Below are positions 47,189 through 55,569 of a stretch of DNA of 64,000 nucleotides, piece by piece; position 1 is the first letter of the stretch; the number at the start of each line of letters is the position of its first letter. A program made the translations under genes and the position numbers. This stretch comes from Paraglaciecola algarum (lineage in GTDB: Bacteria > Pseudomonadota > Gammaproteobacteria > Enterobacterales > Alteromonadaceae). A model generated the notes under the pieces. That model saw only the letters and a program-made list of their open reading frames with translations. It made no database searches and was not told where the DNA came from. The stretch covers positions 86,381-150,380 of the forward strand of contig NZ_JAKGAS010000009.1 of the NCBI RefSeq assembly GCF_021532655.1, in the 5' to 3' direction.

Positions 47189-47464
47189 TCATTTATCAAT
47201 TGGCAAATCATCTTTTGGTTTGGCATTTCCATCTTGTTGCTTTTTCACTTCTTGTTTACGCTCTACCACTGCTTCTATGGTAATTTGGGCTTTAGGGTCG
47301 GGTATAAACATTTGAAGAAATAAGCCAAATGCAATAGCTCCTGCTTTTCTATTTTTTGCCAAATGAATCATTTTCAGACACACATAAATAAATCCAATAA
47401 ACATTAACCAAGGTTTGGTTATTTCATATAAAACGCTTAGAGTTTCCATAATCGCACTCAACAT
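47189..47464 (-). CDS. Small membrane protein, unknown
   Basis: A 91-residue protein with one or two hydrophobic helices (WLMFIGFIYVCLKMIHLA and AIAFGLFLQMF) and a charged, Lys/Gln-rich C-terminal tail (RKQEVKKQQDGNAKPKDD). Function unknown. Confidence 0.6.
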   Translation of the reverse strand: MLSAIMETLSVLYEITKPWLMFIGFIYVCLKMIHLAKNRKAGAIAFGLFLQMFIPDPKAQITIEAVVERKQEVKKQQDGNAKPKDDLPIDK

Positions 47465-47553
47465 AAATGTGTCAACGACGTGACAATCACCCCATTGACA
47501 TAAAATGAATTTCAGTAAATTTTATTTACTGGCCTATTTCATAATTAATAAAG

Positions 47554-48012
47554 TTAAGTACGAGCTGTAACTTCGTCTAATTGGAGCTGATAGGCTGTTG
47601 AATCTAATATAGAAAATACTTCAAACAAAAGTGTTTGATTGTATTGATGAATATAGGCAACTAACACCTGACTATCGTAGGAAGTGATAAAAGGCGTTAG
47701 ATCTTCTTGGGTGAAATATTGAAAAGCATGAAGCGGATTAACATGAGTTAAGTCAATGTTTCCATCGACTAAAAGATTAGCTTTTAAAAATTTAACCTTT
47801 GAAAATTGTACATTTGGAAGTTCATGATTGGCTAGATAGATTGGTTTACTTAAAGAGTCATTCGAAATGTTATTATTAGTTATTCCAGCTGTAGGAAATG
47901 TTTCAATATAGTCTGATTGTATTTCGCCAAGTGGCAACTGCTGTAATACAATAAACCAAGCAGCAAACACTAAACCTAGAAATGTAGTCAATGGAGATTT
48001 CATGCTACTCAT
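47554..48012 (-). CDS. Hypothetical exported protein
   Basis: A 152-residue protein with an N-terminal hydrophobic segment (LTTFLGLVFAAWFIVLQQLP) that could be a signal anchor; the rest is soluble and without recognised motifs. Not assigned. Confidence 0.55.
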   Translation of the reverse strand: MSSMKSPLTTFLGLVFAAWFIVLQQLPLGEIQSDYIETFPTAGITNNNISNDSLSKPIYLANHELPNVQFSKVKFLKANLLVDGNIDLTHVNPLHAFQYFTQEDLTPFITSYDSQVLVAYIHQYNQTLLFEVFSILDSTAYQLQLDEVTART

Positions 48013-48142
48013 GTCAATAAATAAGGCGATTTATATTCTTCATACATTCTTTTATGGTGCTGTACAAAATTAAAACAAGTCAATTTTAGAATTGGTCACA
48101 TAACAGAGCTAATAATAGCTACATAAACAAATAGGACGAGAT

Positions 48143-48883
48143 ATGCTCATACAGAATCAAGTGCAAGATATCATTACAGCTACAGGAACCATGCGCACTA
48201 ACGTGTATCGTCCATTAGATGACAAACAATATCCAACCATTATTTTTTACTCAGAAATTTTTCAAGAAACCACTCCTATCACCCGTAGCGCTCAAATATT
48301 AGCAGGTCATGGTTTTGTAGTATTAGTACCCGAAGTGTTCCATGAATTAAATCCAATTGGCACAGTATTGGCCTACGATGATGCAGGTAAAGATAAAGGC
48401 AACGCAGATAAATTTACTAAACCTTTAGAAGATCACGATTCTGATACCCTAGCCATGACTGATTTCGTGACTGCCCAAACCTATTCAAATGGAAAAGTAG
48501 GTGCCATGGGTGTGTGCATTGGTGGGCATTTAGCCTTTAGAGCAGCCTTGAATGAAAATATTGGCGCAGCGTTTTGTTTATATCCAACTGATATTCATTC
48601 TAATACCCTTCCCTGTGCTCAAGGCAATGACTCATTAAGTATGAGCAAACATATTAGCTGCCCATTGACATTGATATTTGGTAAACAAGATCCACATGTA
48701 TCACCTGAAGGTAGAGTATTAATCCATCAAACTCTCAGCAAAAACGAAAATGACTTTAGCTGGCACGAAGTCAATGCTCAACATGCCTTTATGCGTGATG
48801 AAGGTGAACGTTACGACGCAGCCCTAGCCCTACAAATGTATAAAATGTCGATAGACTTTTTTCAGCAACATTTGCGCTCATAA
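48143..48883 (+). CDS. Dienelactone hydrolase family protein
   Basis: A 246-residue alpha/beta hydrolase of the DLH family. The nucleophile is the cysteine in GAMGVCIGGHLAFRAA, as in true dienelactone hydrolases, the acid is in LIFGKQDPHVSPEG and the His in NAQHAFMRDEGERYD. The substrate is not known; many relatives are general carboxymethylenebutenolidase-like enzymes. The next gene follows after 8 bases. Confidence 0.88.
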   Translation: MLIQNQVQDIITATGTMRTNVYRPLDDKQYPTIIFYSEIFQETTPITRSAQILAGHGFVVLVPEVFHELNPIGTVLAYDDAGKDKGNADKFTKPLEDHDSDTLAMTDFVTAQTYSNGKVGAMGVCIGGHLAFRAALNENIGAAFCLYPTDIHSNTLPCAQGNDSLSMSKHISCPLTLIFGKQDPHVSPEGRVLIHQTLSKNENDFSWHEVNAQHAFMRDEGERYDAALALQMYKMSIDFFQQHLRS

Positions 48884-48891
48884 AAACCAAT

Positions 48892-49737
48892 ATGAGTCGC
48901 TCCACAGGTGGTGAGATTATATTATTTACCGTCAGCTTGTTGTTGACGGTTTTATTTAATTTAAGTCATGCCAAGGCCAAACAAGTAGTCACTGAAAATC
49001 AATTTAGAGTGCATGGCTTATCTGCCTTTAAAGATGATAAAAGCGCCATGTTGCAAACTTGGCTGACCAAAGGAGTGAATTCAACTCGGGCTACATTGGG
49101 CATATACCCGACTCCCCTTGAATTACACTTGTATCCTAAAAAATCAAATCAGCCGGTTCCATGGGCCCATACGGTGCGTGATGAAAAAGGCAGCGTACAT
49201 TTTTATGTTGATAGCCGTTTTAAATTACAGAAATTTGTAGATGATTGGACTATCTATCATGAATTGGCGCACATGGCCCTACCCTATCTAGGATCAGATT
49301 ACCGTTGGCTTTCGGAAGGCTTCGCTAGCTATATGCAATACCAAATAATGGTTAAAGCAGGTGTATTAAAAGGCACGCTAAAAGAGAATTACCAAGCTAA
49401 AATATCGCCACAATTACGATGGTTTAATAAAAGTGAATTAACAGCTGCTTCTATCGCAAAAAGATTAATGGATAAACGCCAGTACCCTGCCGCTTATTGG
49501 GGTGGAGCATACTTTTTTGTTCTTGCTGACCAACAACTACAAGAGCAACATAAAATAAGTTTGACCGAACTTATTACTCAGTATCAAGATTGTTGCCGCG
49601 AAAAAGAACCCAATCTAAAGAGTGTTGTCACCTCTTTGGATGGTATTATTGACGACTCAATATTTAACGATCTATTAAAAAGGTATGAAACAGAGCCTGC
49701 GCGAAACCTATATCCTTTGGAACTGAAACTAGATTAA
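48892..49737 (+). CDS. Putative exported gluzincin metallopeptidase-like protein
   Basis: A 281-residue protein with an N-terminal hydrophobic segment (ILFTVSLLLTVLFNLSHA). It has an HExxH zinc motif in YHELAHMALPYLG and a downstream Glu in WLSEGFASYMQY, the gluzincin arrangement used by M1-type and related MA-clan peptidases. No closer family is recognised. It is probably co-transcribed with the DLH gene and the asparaginase. Confidence 0.65.
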   Translation: MSRSTGGEIILFTVSLLLTVLFNLSHAKAKQVVTENQFRVHGLSAFKDDKSAMLQTWLTKGVNSTRATLGIYPTPLELHLYPKKSNQPVPWAHTVRDEKGSVHFYVDSRFKLQKFVDDWTIYHELAHMALPYLGSDYRWLSEGFASYMQYQIMVKAGVLKGTLKENYQAKISPQLRWFNKSELTAASIAKRLMDKRQYPAAYWGGAYFFVLADQQLQEQHKISLTELITQYQDCCREKEPNLKSVVTSLDGIIDDSIFNDLLKRYETEPARNLYPLELKLD

Positions 49738-49755
49738 CTCAATTGGAAAAGTATA

Positions 49756-50769
49756 GTGAAAAAACACATCTATGTTGCCTATACAGGCGGAACAATTGGC
49801 ATGCGCCCGTCTCCACAGGGCTTTGTGCCTGCGGCTAAATTCCTATCTGAAACGTTAGCCAATATGCCAGAGTTTCATCGCAGTGAAATGCCTGACTTTA
49901 CCATTCATGAATATGAACCTTTAATCGACTCTTCAGATATGAGTCCAGCTGACTGGCAACTCATTGCAGATGATATTCAACAAAACTACCATGATTATGA
50001 CGGGTTTATCATTTTGCACGGTACAGATACCATGGCCTATACGGCCTCTGCACTGTCTTTTATGTTGGAAGACTTGGGAAAACCTGTAATTGTAACAGGC
50101 TCTCAAATTCCATTAGCTCAACTTCGTTCAGACGGCCAAGCGAACTTACTTAACGCTTTATTTATTGCGGCAAACTATCCTATTGCCGAAGTCACGCTAT
50201 TTTTTAATAATCAACTGTTTAGAGGCAATCGCAGTCGAAAACTCGATGCCGACGGATTTAACGCTTTCGACTCTCCCAATTACCCAGCGCTATTAGAAGC
50301 TGGTATTAATATCGAAGTTAAAATAGATAAAAAACAACTAGGGGTAGATGACAAAAAACAACTTAAAGTAAGTAGGGTTACATCTCAGCCCATAGGTATA
50401 GTAACTTTGTATCCAGGCATTGCTCCTGAGGTGATAAAAAACACCCTACAACAACCTGTTAAAGCCTTGATATTATTAAGTTTCGGAGTGGGAAATGCGC
50501 CGCAAAACAAAGCCTTATTGGAACAGTTAGCGTTTGCCAATGATAATCAAATCATAGTATTAAACTGTACCCAATGTGTGCGCGGAAAAGTGAATATGTC
50601 AGGTTATGCCAATGGAAATATACTGAAAGAAGTGGGTGTAATATCTGGTAACGACATTACCCCAGAAGCAGCCTTAGCCAAATTGCATTATTTACTCAGT
50701 AAAGATTTACCCATTGCAAAAATAAAACGTTTATTGGTGACAAATTTACGAGGTGAGTTAAGCCAATAG
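49756..50769 (+). CDS. ansA: Type I (cytoplasmic) L-asparaginase
   Basis: A 337-residue amidohydrolase without signal peptide. The catalytic Thr is in AYTGGTIGMRPSP and the second Thr-Asp in LHGTDTMAYTASAL. The length and the TGSQIPLAQLRSDG block match the AnsA type. Translation starts at GTG 49756. It follows the peptidase-like gene by 18 bases. Confidence 0.92.
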   Translation: MKKHIYVAYTGGTIGMRPSPQGFVPAAKFLSETLANMPEFHRSEMPDFTIHEYEPLIDSSDMSPADWQLIADDIQQNYHDYDGFIILHGTDTMAYTASALSFMLEDLGKPVIVTGSQIPLAQLRSDGQANLLNALFIAANYPIAEVTLFFNNQLFRGNRSRKLDADGFNAFDSPNYPALLEAGINIEVKIDKKQLGVDDKKQLKVSRVTSQPIGIVTLYPGIAPEVIKNTLQQPVKALILLSFGVGNAPQNKALLEQLAFANDNQIIVLNCTQCVRGKVNMSGYANGNILKEVGVISGNDITPEAALAKLHYLLSKDLPIAKIKRLLVTNLRGELSQ

Positions 50770-50785
50770 CTAAAACTCAAAGCTA

Positions 50786-50874
50786 TTAACCACAGAGAAC
50801 CCAGATCGCTTCGCTTCACAGAGAAAAGATAATTATTACTTTCCTCTGTGCTCTCTTTGATCTCTGTGGTTTAA
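50786..50874. repeat. Nested inverted-repeat element (MITE/REP-like)
   Basis: An 89-base element is bounded by TTAACCACAGAGA and TCTCTGTGGTTTAA. A second, inner pair (CACAGAG at 50817-50823, CTCTGTG at 50844-50850) is nested inside, so the whole can fold as a two-tier hairpin. Dispersed ACCACAGAG-type repeats are known in marine gammaproteobacteria. No second copy is in this window. Confidence 0.6.
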
Positions 50875-50914
50875 ATTTATTTGTTTCTCGTCGTTTATAA
50901 ACACAAATTTTAAG

Positions 50915-50946
50915 CAAAAAAAAAGCAAACCCTAAGGTCTGCTTTT
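50915..50946 (-). terminator. Terminator of the cold-shock gene
   Basis: On the minus strand AAAAGCAGACC, TTAG and GGTTTGCTTTT form a hairpin with one mismatch, followed by a run of T, 26 bases after the csp stop codon. Confidence 0.9.
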
Positions 50947-50971
50947 CTTGCAATAATTTAATTCGTTAGAA

Positions 50972-51178
50972 TTAAAGTACTACTATGTTCTCTGCTTGAG
51001 GACCTTTTTGGCCTTGAGTTACAGTGAACTCAACTTTTTGGCCTTCAGCCAAAGTTTTAAAGCCAGTACCTGTGATAGCACGGAAGTGAGCAAAAACGTC
51101 AGGTCCATTTTCTTGTTGAATGAAACCGAAACCTTTAGATTCGTTAAACCATTTTACTGTACCAGTAGTTGTAGACAT
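50972..51178 (-). CDS. Cold-shock protein, CspA family
   Basis: A 68-residue single cold-shock domain. RNP1 is KGFGFI; RNP2 appears as VFAHF instead of the usual VFVHF. The start at 51178 (MSTTTGTVKWF) has AGGAA 7 bases upstream, so a longer frame to 51199 is not needed. It binds single-stranded RNA or DNA and acts as an RNA chaperone. A long, structured upstream region (see 51179-51502) suggests post-transcriptional control as in cspA genes. Confidence 0.94.
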   Translation of the reverse strand: MSTTTGTVKWFNESKGFGFIQQENGPDVFAHFRAITGTGFKTLAEGQKVEFTVTQGQKGPQAENIVVL

Positions 51179-51502
51179 AGTATTTCCTATATTTTTCAAA
51201 AGTAATTGTGTCTCCTAAGAGACGTTAGTTGTGCTGAAGTGTGTTGCAATTACTTATGAGCTACGAGACCGGGTACTGCAATGGAACGTCGAAACAATGT
51301 ACATAAATATCAAACTTACTTTCAAGCAAGGCCAGTATAGCTAGCTCATAACTCAGGTCAACTATTATTATTAATAAACTGGTCAAACAAGGCTTTTTGT
51401 TTCAATAGCTTAGTCATACTATTGTCATAAATATGTCAAAAAACAGCTGTTTTAAGTTAAATGTTTGCTGAGTCTAATACTAAAAAATGCAGTTAACTAA
51501 GA
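51179..51502 (-). other. Long upstream region of the cold-shock gene
   Basis: This 324-base gap lies between the MFS stop and the csp start and holds no gene. It contains a clear hairpin close to the csp start (GTCTC, CTAA, GAGAC at 51210-51223) and further short dyads. Its length is consistent with the long 5' leader of cold-shock mRNAs, though the promoter was not located. Confidence 0.45.
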
Positions 51503-52666
51503 TTACATTCGTTTAGCAGGGATCATTAATAAGGTAAGTGCCGAACAAAAAGCAAAAATTGCCGCCAAGGTAAAAGCGAATTCTGCACCCTGTCCTTGAT
51601 CCCAGTACCAGCCTGCGCCATAGTTTCCAGCCGCTCCACCGATACCAAAAGCGACACTGGCGTAAATGGCTTGCCCCTGCCCCTGATACTTTTTGCCAAA
51701 ATAATGATGAATAAAATGCATTGAAGCTGAATGAGCCATACCAAAACTAAAGGCATGTAAAACTTGGCTAGCAATTAACACTACCCAATGTTGCGCTAAC
51801 ACAGCTAATAAATACCAACGAATAGCAGTGAGGATCATGCTCAAAAACAAAATCCACTTGACCCCAACCTTTTCGATTAATTTACCCGCTTGTAAAAATA
51901 TTAAGACCTCTGCTGCCACACCTAGGGCAATTAACCAGCCTGTGGTTTGCCCGCTATATCCCAAATCTCGGGTATATAAGGCAAAGAAACCGTAATAAGG
52001 ACCAAAACTAACTTGTAATAGTATGGCAGATAACAAAAATCCATAAAAAACCGGATGATGTATTTTTTTCCAGATAGATTCAGTCACTTGGTTAATAGAA
52101 GGGTCATGCCCTGGCTCGGTTAAGAACAAGGTGGCGACAAAAAGCGACAATAAAACAAATGCACCAATAAAAATCGGCGTTTCAGATGAAAATAAATCAA
52201 TCATCAAACCGGTTAAGACTGTAAAAACAATATAACCGATACTTCCCCACAACCTAATTTTACTATACCTACCAGCGTGTGCATGCACACAGTTAAGGGT
52301 TAATACTTCGATTTGTGGAAGAATGGCAGTCCAAAACATCATCATGATGGCAAAACTAATGGTTAATGGCCAAAAGCCATTTACAAAGAATGCCAAACAA
52401 AAGGTACTAAATGTTAGAAATGCGCCTAGCTGTAAACATTTCAGGTGTTTGCCCGTTCTATCAGCAATTGCCGCCAATAAATTCGGCCCAGCAATTCTAG
52501 CCAAGGTAATTAAGGCGAATAACTCACCAATTTCTGTTGAGCTAAAACCTCGTCCATCTAAAAACACGCCCAAATAAGGAATGAGTACCCCAAACTGACC
52601 GAAATAAAATAAATAGGTAAAGGCTAATAAAACTAAATTAGAGGTAGAAAAAGCTGATTTTGGCAA
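51503..52666 (-). CDS. MFS transporter, HcaT/MFS_1-like
   Basis: A 387-residue carrier with about 12 helices. The N-terminal block FGVLIPYLGVFLDGRGFSSTEIGEL and the ADRTGKHLK loop resemble the HcaT/nucleoside-proton-symporter-like branch. The frame opens at TTG 52666 with no strong ribosome site, so the start is uncertain. It follows aroC by 37 bases on the same strand. Substrate unknown. Confidence 0.8.
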   Translation of the reverse strand: MPKSAFSTSNLVLLAFTYLFYFGQFGVLIPYLGVFLDGRGFSSTEIGELFALITLARIAGPNLLAAIADRTGKHLKCLQLGAFLTFSTFCLAFFVNGFWPLTISFAIMMMFWTAILPQIEVLTLNCVHAHAGRYSKIRLWGSIGYIVFTVLTGLMIDLFSSETPIFIGAFVLLSLFVATLFLTEPGHDPSINQVTESIWKKIHHPVFYGFLLSAILLQVSFGPYYGFFALYTRDLGYSGQTTGWLIALGVAAEVLIFLQAGKLIEKVGVKWILFLSMILTAIRWYLLAVLAQHWVVLIASQVLHAFSFGMAHSASMHFIHHYFGKKYQGQGQAIYASVAFGIGGAAGNYGAGWYWDQGQGAEFAFTLAAIFAFCSALTLLMIPAKRM

Positions 52667-52703
52667 GGGAGAATCGTATTAATAATAGGTACGAGACAAG
52701 CTG

Positions 52704-53801
52704 TTAAGCTTGTCCAGGAATGACAGGAGTAGTCGATTGAACATCAGCATTTTGGCCGCGGTTACGCAGTAGATGGTCCATTACCACTAAAGCCAACATA
52801 GCTTCTGCAATGGGTACCGCACGAATACCAACACATGGATCATGTCGACCTTTAGTAATAACCTCAGTACTTTGCCCATTTATGTCAATGGTTTCGCCCG
52901 GTACACTGATACTTGATGTCGGTTTAAGTGCCATGTGTACGATTAAATCTTGTCCACTAGAAATACCACCTAATACACCACCAGCTCGGTTTGATAAAAA
53001 TCCTTCTGGGGTCATGACATCTCTGTGCTCACTACCCTTTTGCATTACAGTGTCAAATCCATCACCAATTTCAACACCTTTAACCGCGTTAATGCCCATC
53101 ATGGCATGAGCTAAATCAGCGTCTAATCTATCAAAGATTGGCTCGCCTAACCCCACTGGCATATTGGTCGCCACTACTGAAACCTTGGCTCCAATTGAAT
53201 CGCCTTCTTTTCTTAGGTCCCGCATATATTCATCTAATGCTTCTAACTTGCTCTCATCTGGGCAGAAAAATGGATTAGTATTGGTGACACTATGATCGAT
53301 TGTATCGATCTTAATTGGCCCTAACTGAGACAAAAACCCGTGGATTTCGATGCCATGATGTTGTTTCAAATATTTTTTAGCCACGCCACCAGCAGCTACA
53401 CGGATAGCGGTTTCACGAGCAGATGAACGACCACCACCACGGTAATCTCGTAGTCCATATTTTTGCTGATAGGTATAATCAGCATGGCCAGGTCTAAAGG
53501 TATCTTTTATTTTCGAATAGTCATTACTACGCTGATCATTGTTATTGATCAATAAACCAATGCTTGTGCCAGTGGTTTTACCTTCAAATACACCAGATAA
53601 AATCTTAACTTCGTCTTCTTCACGTCTAGCGGTTGTATAACGTGAAGTTCCTGGTTTTCTTCTATCTAAGTCGACTTGTAAATCGCTTTCAGATATTTCT
53701 AAGCCTGGAGGACAACCATCGATAATACCGCCAATAGCTATACCATGACTTTCGCCAAAGGTCGTGACGGTGAATAGTTTTCCGAAGGTGTTACCTGCCA
53801 T
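52704..53801 (-). CDS. aroC: Chorismate synthase
   Basis: The last enzyme of the shikimate pathway, converting EPSP to chorismate with reduced FMN. The 365 residues carry the family signatures GESHGIAIGGIIDGCPPG, RPGHADYTYQQKYG, YRGGGRSSARETAIRVAAGG and KGRHDPCVGIRAVPIAEA. Gene order prmB-aroC matches that in many gammaproteobacteria. Confidence 0.97.
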   Translation of the reverse strand: MAGNTFGKLFTVTTFGESHGIAIGGIIDGCPPGLEISESDLQVDLDRRKPGTSRYTTARREEDEVKILSGVFEGKTTGTSIGLLINNNDQRSNDYSKIKDTFRPGHADYTYQQKYGLRDYRGGGRSSARETAIRVAAGGVAKKYLKQHHGIEIHGFLSQLGPIKIDTIDHSVTNTNPFFCPDESKLEALDEYMRDLRKEGDSIGAKVSVVATNMPVGLGEPIFDRLDADLAHAMMGINAVKGVEIGDGFDTVMQKGSEHRDVMTPEGFLSNRAGGVLGGISSGQDLIVHMALKPTSSISVPGETIDINGQSTEVITKGRHDPCVGIRAVPIAEAMLALVVMDHLLRNRGQNADVQSTTPVIPGQA

Positions 53802-53889
53802 AATCTGTTAATCCTGTTTTTATCTTGATACTTTTTATACTGTCGTAAAGTCATTATGCGGCTTTAATTAAAAAGCTAATACGTCTATT

Positions 53890-54831
53890 TTAATGCTCTA
53901 CGGCTTTATAATACTCAATTAATTCGTTCTTGCTTATAGCAAATACGCCATGCCCACCGTTTTCAAACTCTATCCACTGAATAGGTAAATCTGGATAACG
54001 AGTATGCATGTGCACTTCACTATTGCCCACTTCAACAAATAACCAACCATTATCGGTTAAATGATTAGGCGCTTGGCGTAAGATAGTATCCACCAAATCT
54101 AATCCATCGTGCCCAGCGGCTAAGGCTAGTTCTGGTTCGTGATGAAACTCTTCAGGTAAGTCATCCATATCTTCTGCATCAACATACGGAGGATTACTGA
54201 TAATGAGATCATACTGCTGACCTTGCAAAGCATTCATTAAATCCGACTGGATTGGCAATACTCTATGGTTCAAACCATGTTCTGTAATATTTAAATCCGC
54301 CACTTCTAATGCATCGGTACTGATATCCACGGCATCAACATGGGCATTTTCAAAAGCATAAGCCAAGGCTATGGCAATACAGCCGCCACCGGTACATAAA
54401 TCTAGAATATTATGGGGAGACTCTTCACCTATCCAGGGTTCAAATTCATCTTTTATTAATTCTGCAAAAGGTGATCTTGGAATAAGTACCCTTTCATCTA
54501 CATAAAATGGCAAACCACAAAACCAAGCTTGATTCGTCAGATAAGGAACGGGAATACGCTCCTCAACGCGTCGAGTAACTAGCGCGATAATATTCATTTT
54601 CTCTACGCGAGTTAATCGACTGTGAAATAATTGGTCACCGGTTTGCTCTGGTAAGTCTTGAGGTAAATGTAATACCTGCAGTACCAAACTGACCGCTTCG
54701 TCCCAAGGATTATCACTACCATGACCGTAAAAAAGTCCAGCTTGGTTAAAACAACTTACCGACCAACGCACCATGTCTAACATAGTGTGTAAGTCTGTGA
54801 CTAACTGTTCTGTATCTATTCTATCGGCCAT
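53890..54831 (-). CDS. prmB: Ribosomal protein uL3 N5-glutamine methyltransferase
   Basis: A 313-residue SAM-dependent methyltransferase that modifies a glutamine of ribosomal protein L3. The NPPY catalytic motif lies in ISNPPYVDAEDMDDLPEE and the SAM site is LDLCTGGGCIAIALAYA. The PrmB-type N-terminal helical domain and the PPYVDAEDM wording separate it from PrmC. It lies divergent from smrB and upstream of aroC, as in E. coli. Confidence 0.96.
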   Translation of the reverse strand: MADRIDTEQLVTDLHTMLDMVRWSVSCFNQAGLFYGHGSDNPWDEAVSLVLQVLHLPQDLPEQTGDQLFHSRLTRVEKMNIIALVTRRVEERIPVPYLTNQAWFCGLPFYVDERVLIPRSPFAELIKDEFEPWIGEESPHNILDLCTGGGCIAIALAYAFENAHVDAVDISTDALEVADLNITEHGLNHRVLPIQSDLMNALQGQQYDLIISNPPYVDAEDMDDLPEEFHHEPELALAAGHDGLDLVDTILRQAPNHLTDNGWLFVEVGNSEVHMHTRYPDLPIQWIEFENGGHGVFAISKNELIEYYKAVEH

Positions 54832-54908
54832 TTGTTCTCAAATTTATTACAGTTGGCGAGTATCTGACTCGTGTTCTCAATGAACAAACTTGGTATACTT
54901 CAACCAAG

Positions 54909-55490
54909 ATGAATATTGATAAAAAGTTAATGAAAGACAAGCTATTTCCTAGGGAAAACTCAAAGGTCGAAGATGAACTCGATTTGTTCCAAAGTGAGTT
55001 TAAAGACATAGCTCCTTTAAAGCAGGACAAAATACCGCCTCAACGCTTTTCCAGCAAGCAAAAATCGGGACTAAAAGAAAAAAACCAACAAAATGTGGCT
55101 GAATTGAAACAAGCATCGGCAGCTTTTGAGTTTTCAGATGGTTTTGAAGGCCATTTCGATATCGATCAGCCGCTAAAATATACCAGAGAAGGTTCTGACA
55201 GCCATGAAGTAAAACGACTAAGACGTGGCGATTATCCACCGGATCTAATTCTCGATTTACATGGTTTTAAAAAAGATGAAGCAAAACTAGAAATAGCAGC
55301 ACTTATTCAAGCGGCACAAAAACAACACGTTTATTGCGTGCAAATTATGCATGGCAAAGGCACCTTTGCATTAAAAAAAGCCATTCCGAATTGGTTGATC
55401 CAGCACCCTGCTGTTATTGGTTTTCATCAAGCGCCCAAAATTTGGGGTGGGCAAAGCGCCTTACTCATCCTAATAGAACAAACTCAATAG
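54909..55490 (+). CDS. smrB: SmrB, ribosome-rescue endonuclease
   Basis: A 193-residue Smr-domain protein. The C-terminal domain has LDLHGFKKDEAK and the MHGKGTFALKKAIPNWL block; the N-terminal half is a charged helix-rich extension. SmrB cleaves mRNA between collided ribosomes. Its place divergent to prmB is conserved in gammaproteobacteria, which supports the assignment. Confidence 0.93.
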   Translation: MNIDKKLMKDKLFPRENSKVEDELDLFQSEFKDIAPLKQDKIPPQRFSSKQKSGLKEKNQQNVAELKQASAAFEFSDGFEGHFDIDQPLKYTREGSDSHEVKRLRRGDYPPDLILDLHGFKKDEAKLEIAALIQAAQKQHVYCVQIMHGKGTFALKKAIPNWLIQHPAVIGFHQAPKIWGGQSALLILIEQTQ

Positions 55491-55569
55491 CGAGCAATTT
55501 TTTACTTAGCATCTGTTAAAAATTATGTAATGCTGGCTATTATATCGTTTACAAGGATATCTATTAAGC

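Noticed and set aside
55500..55569. Sigma-54 promoter before the response-regulator gene
   Set aside because: CTGGCTATTATATCG has the GG but no GC at the correct distance.
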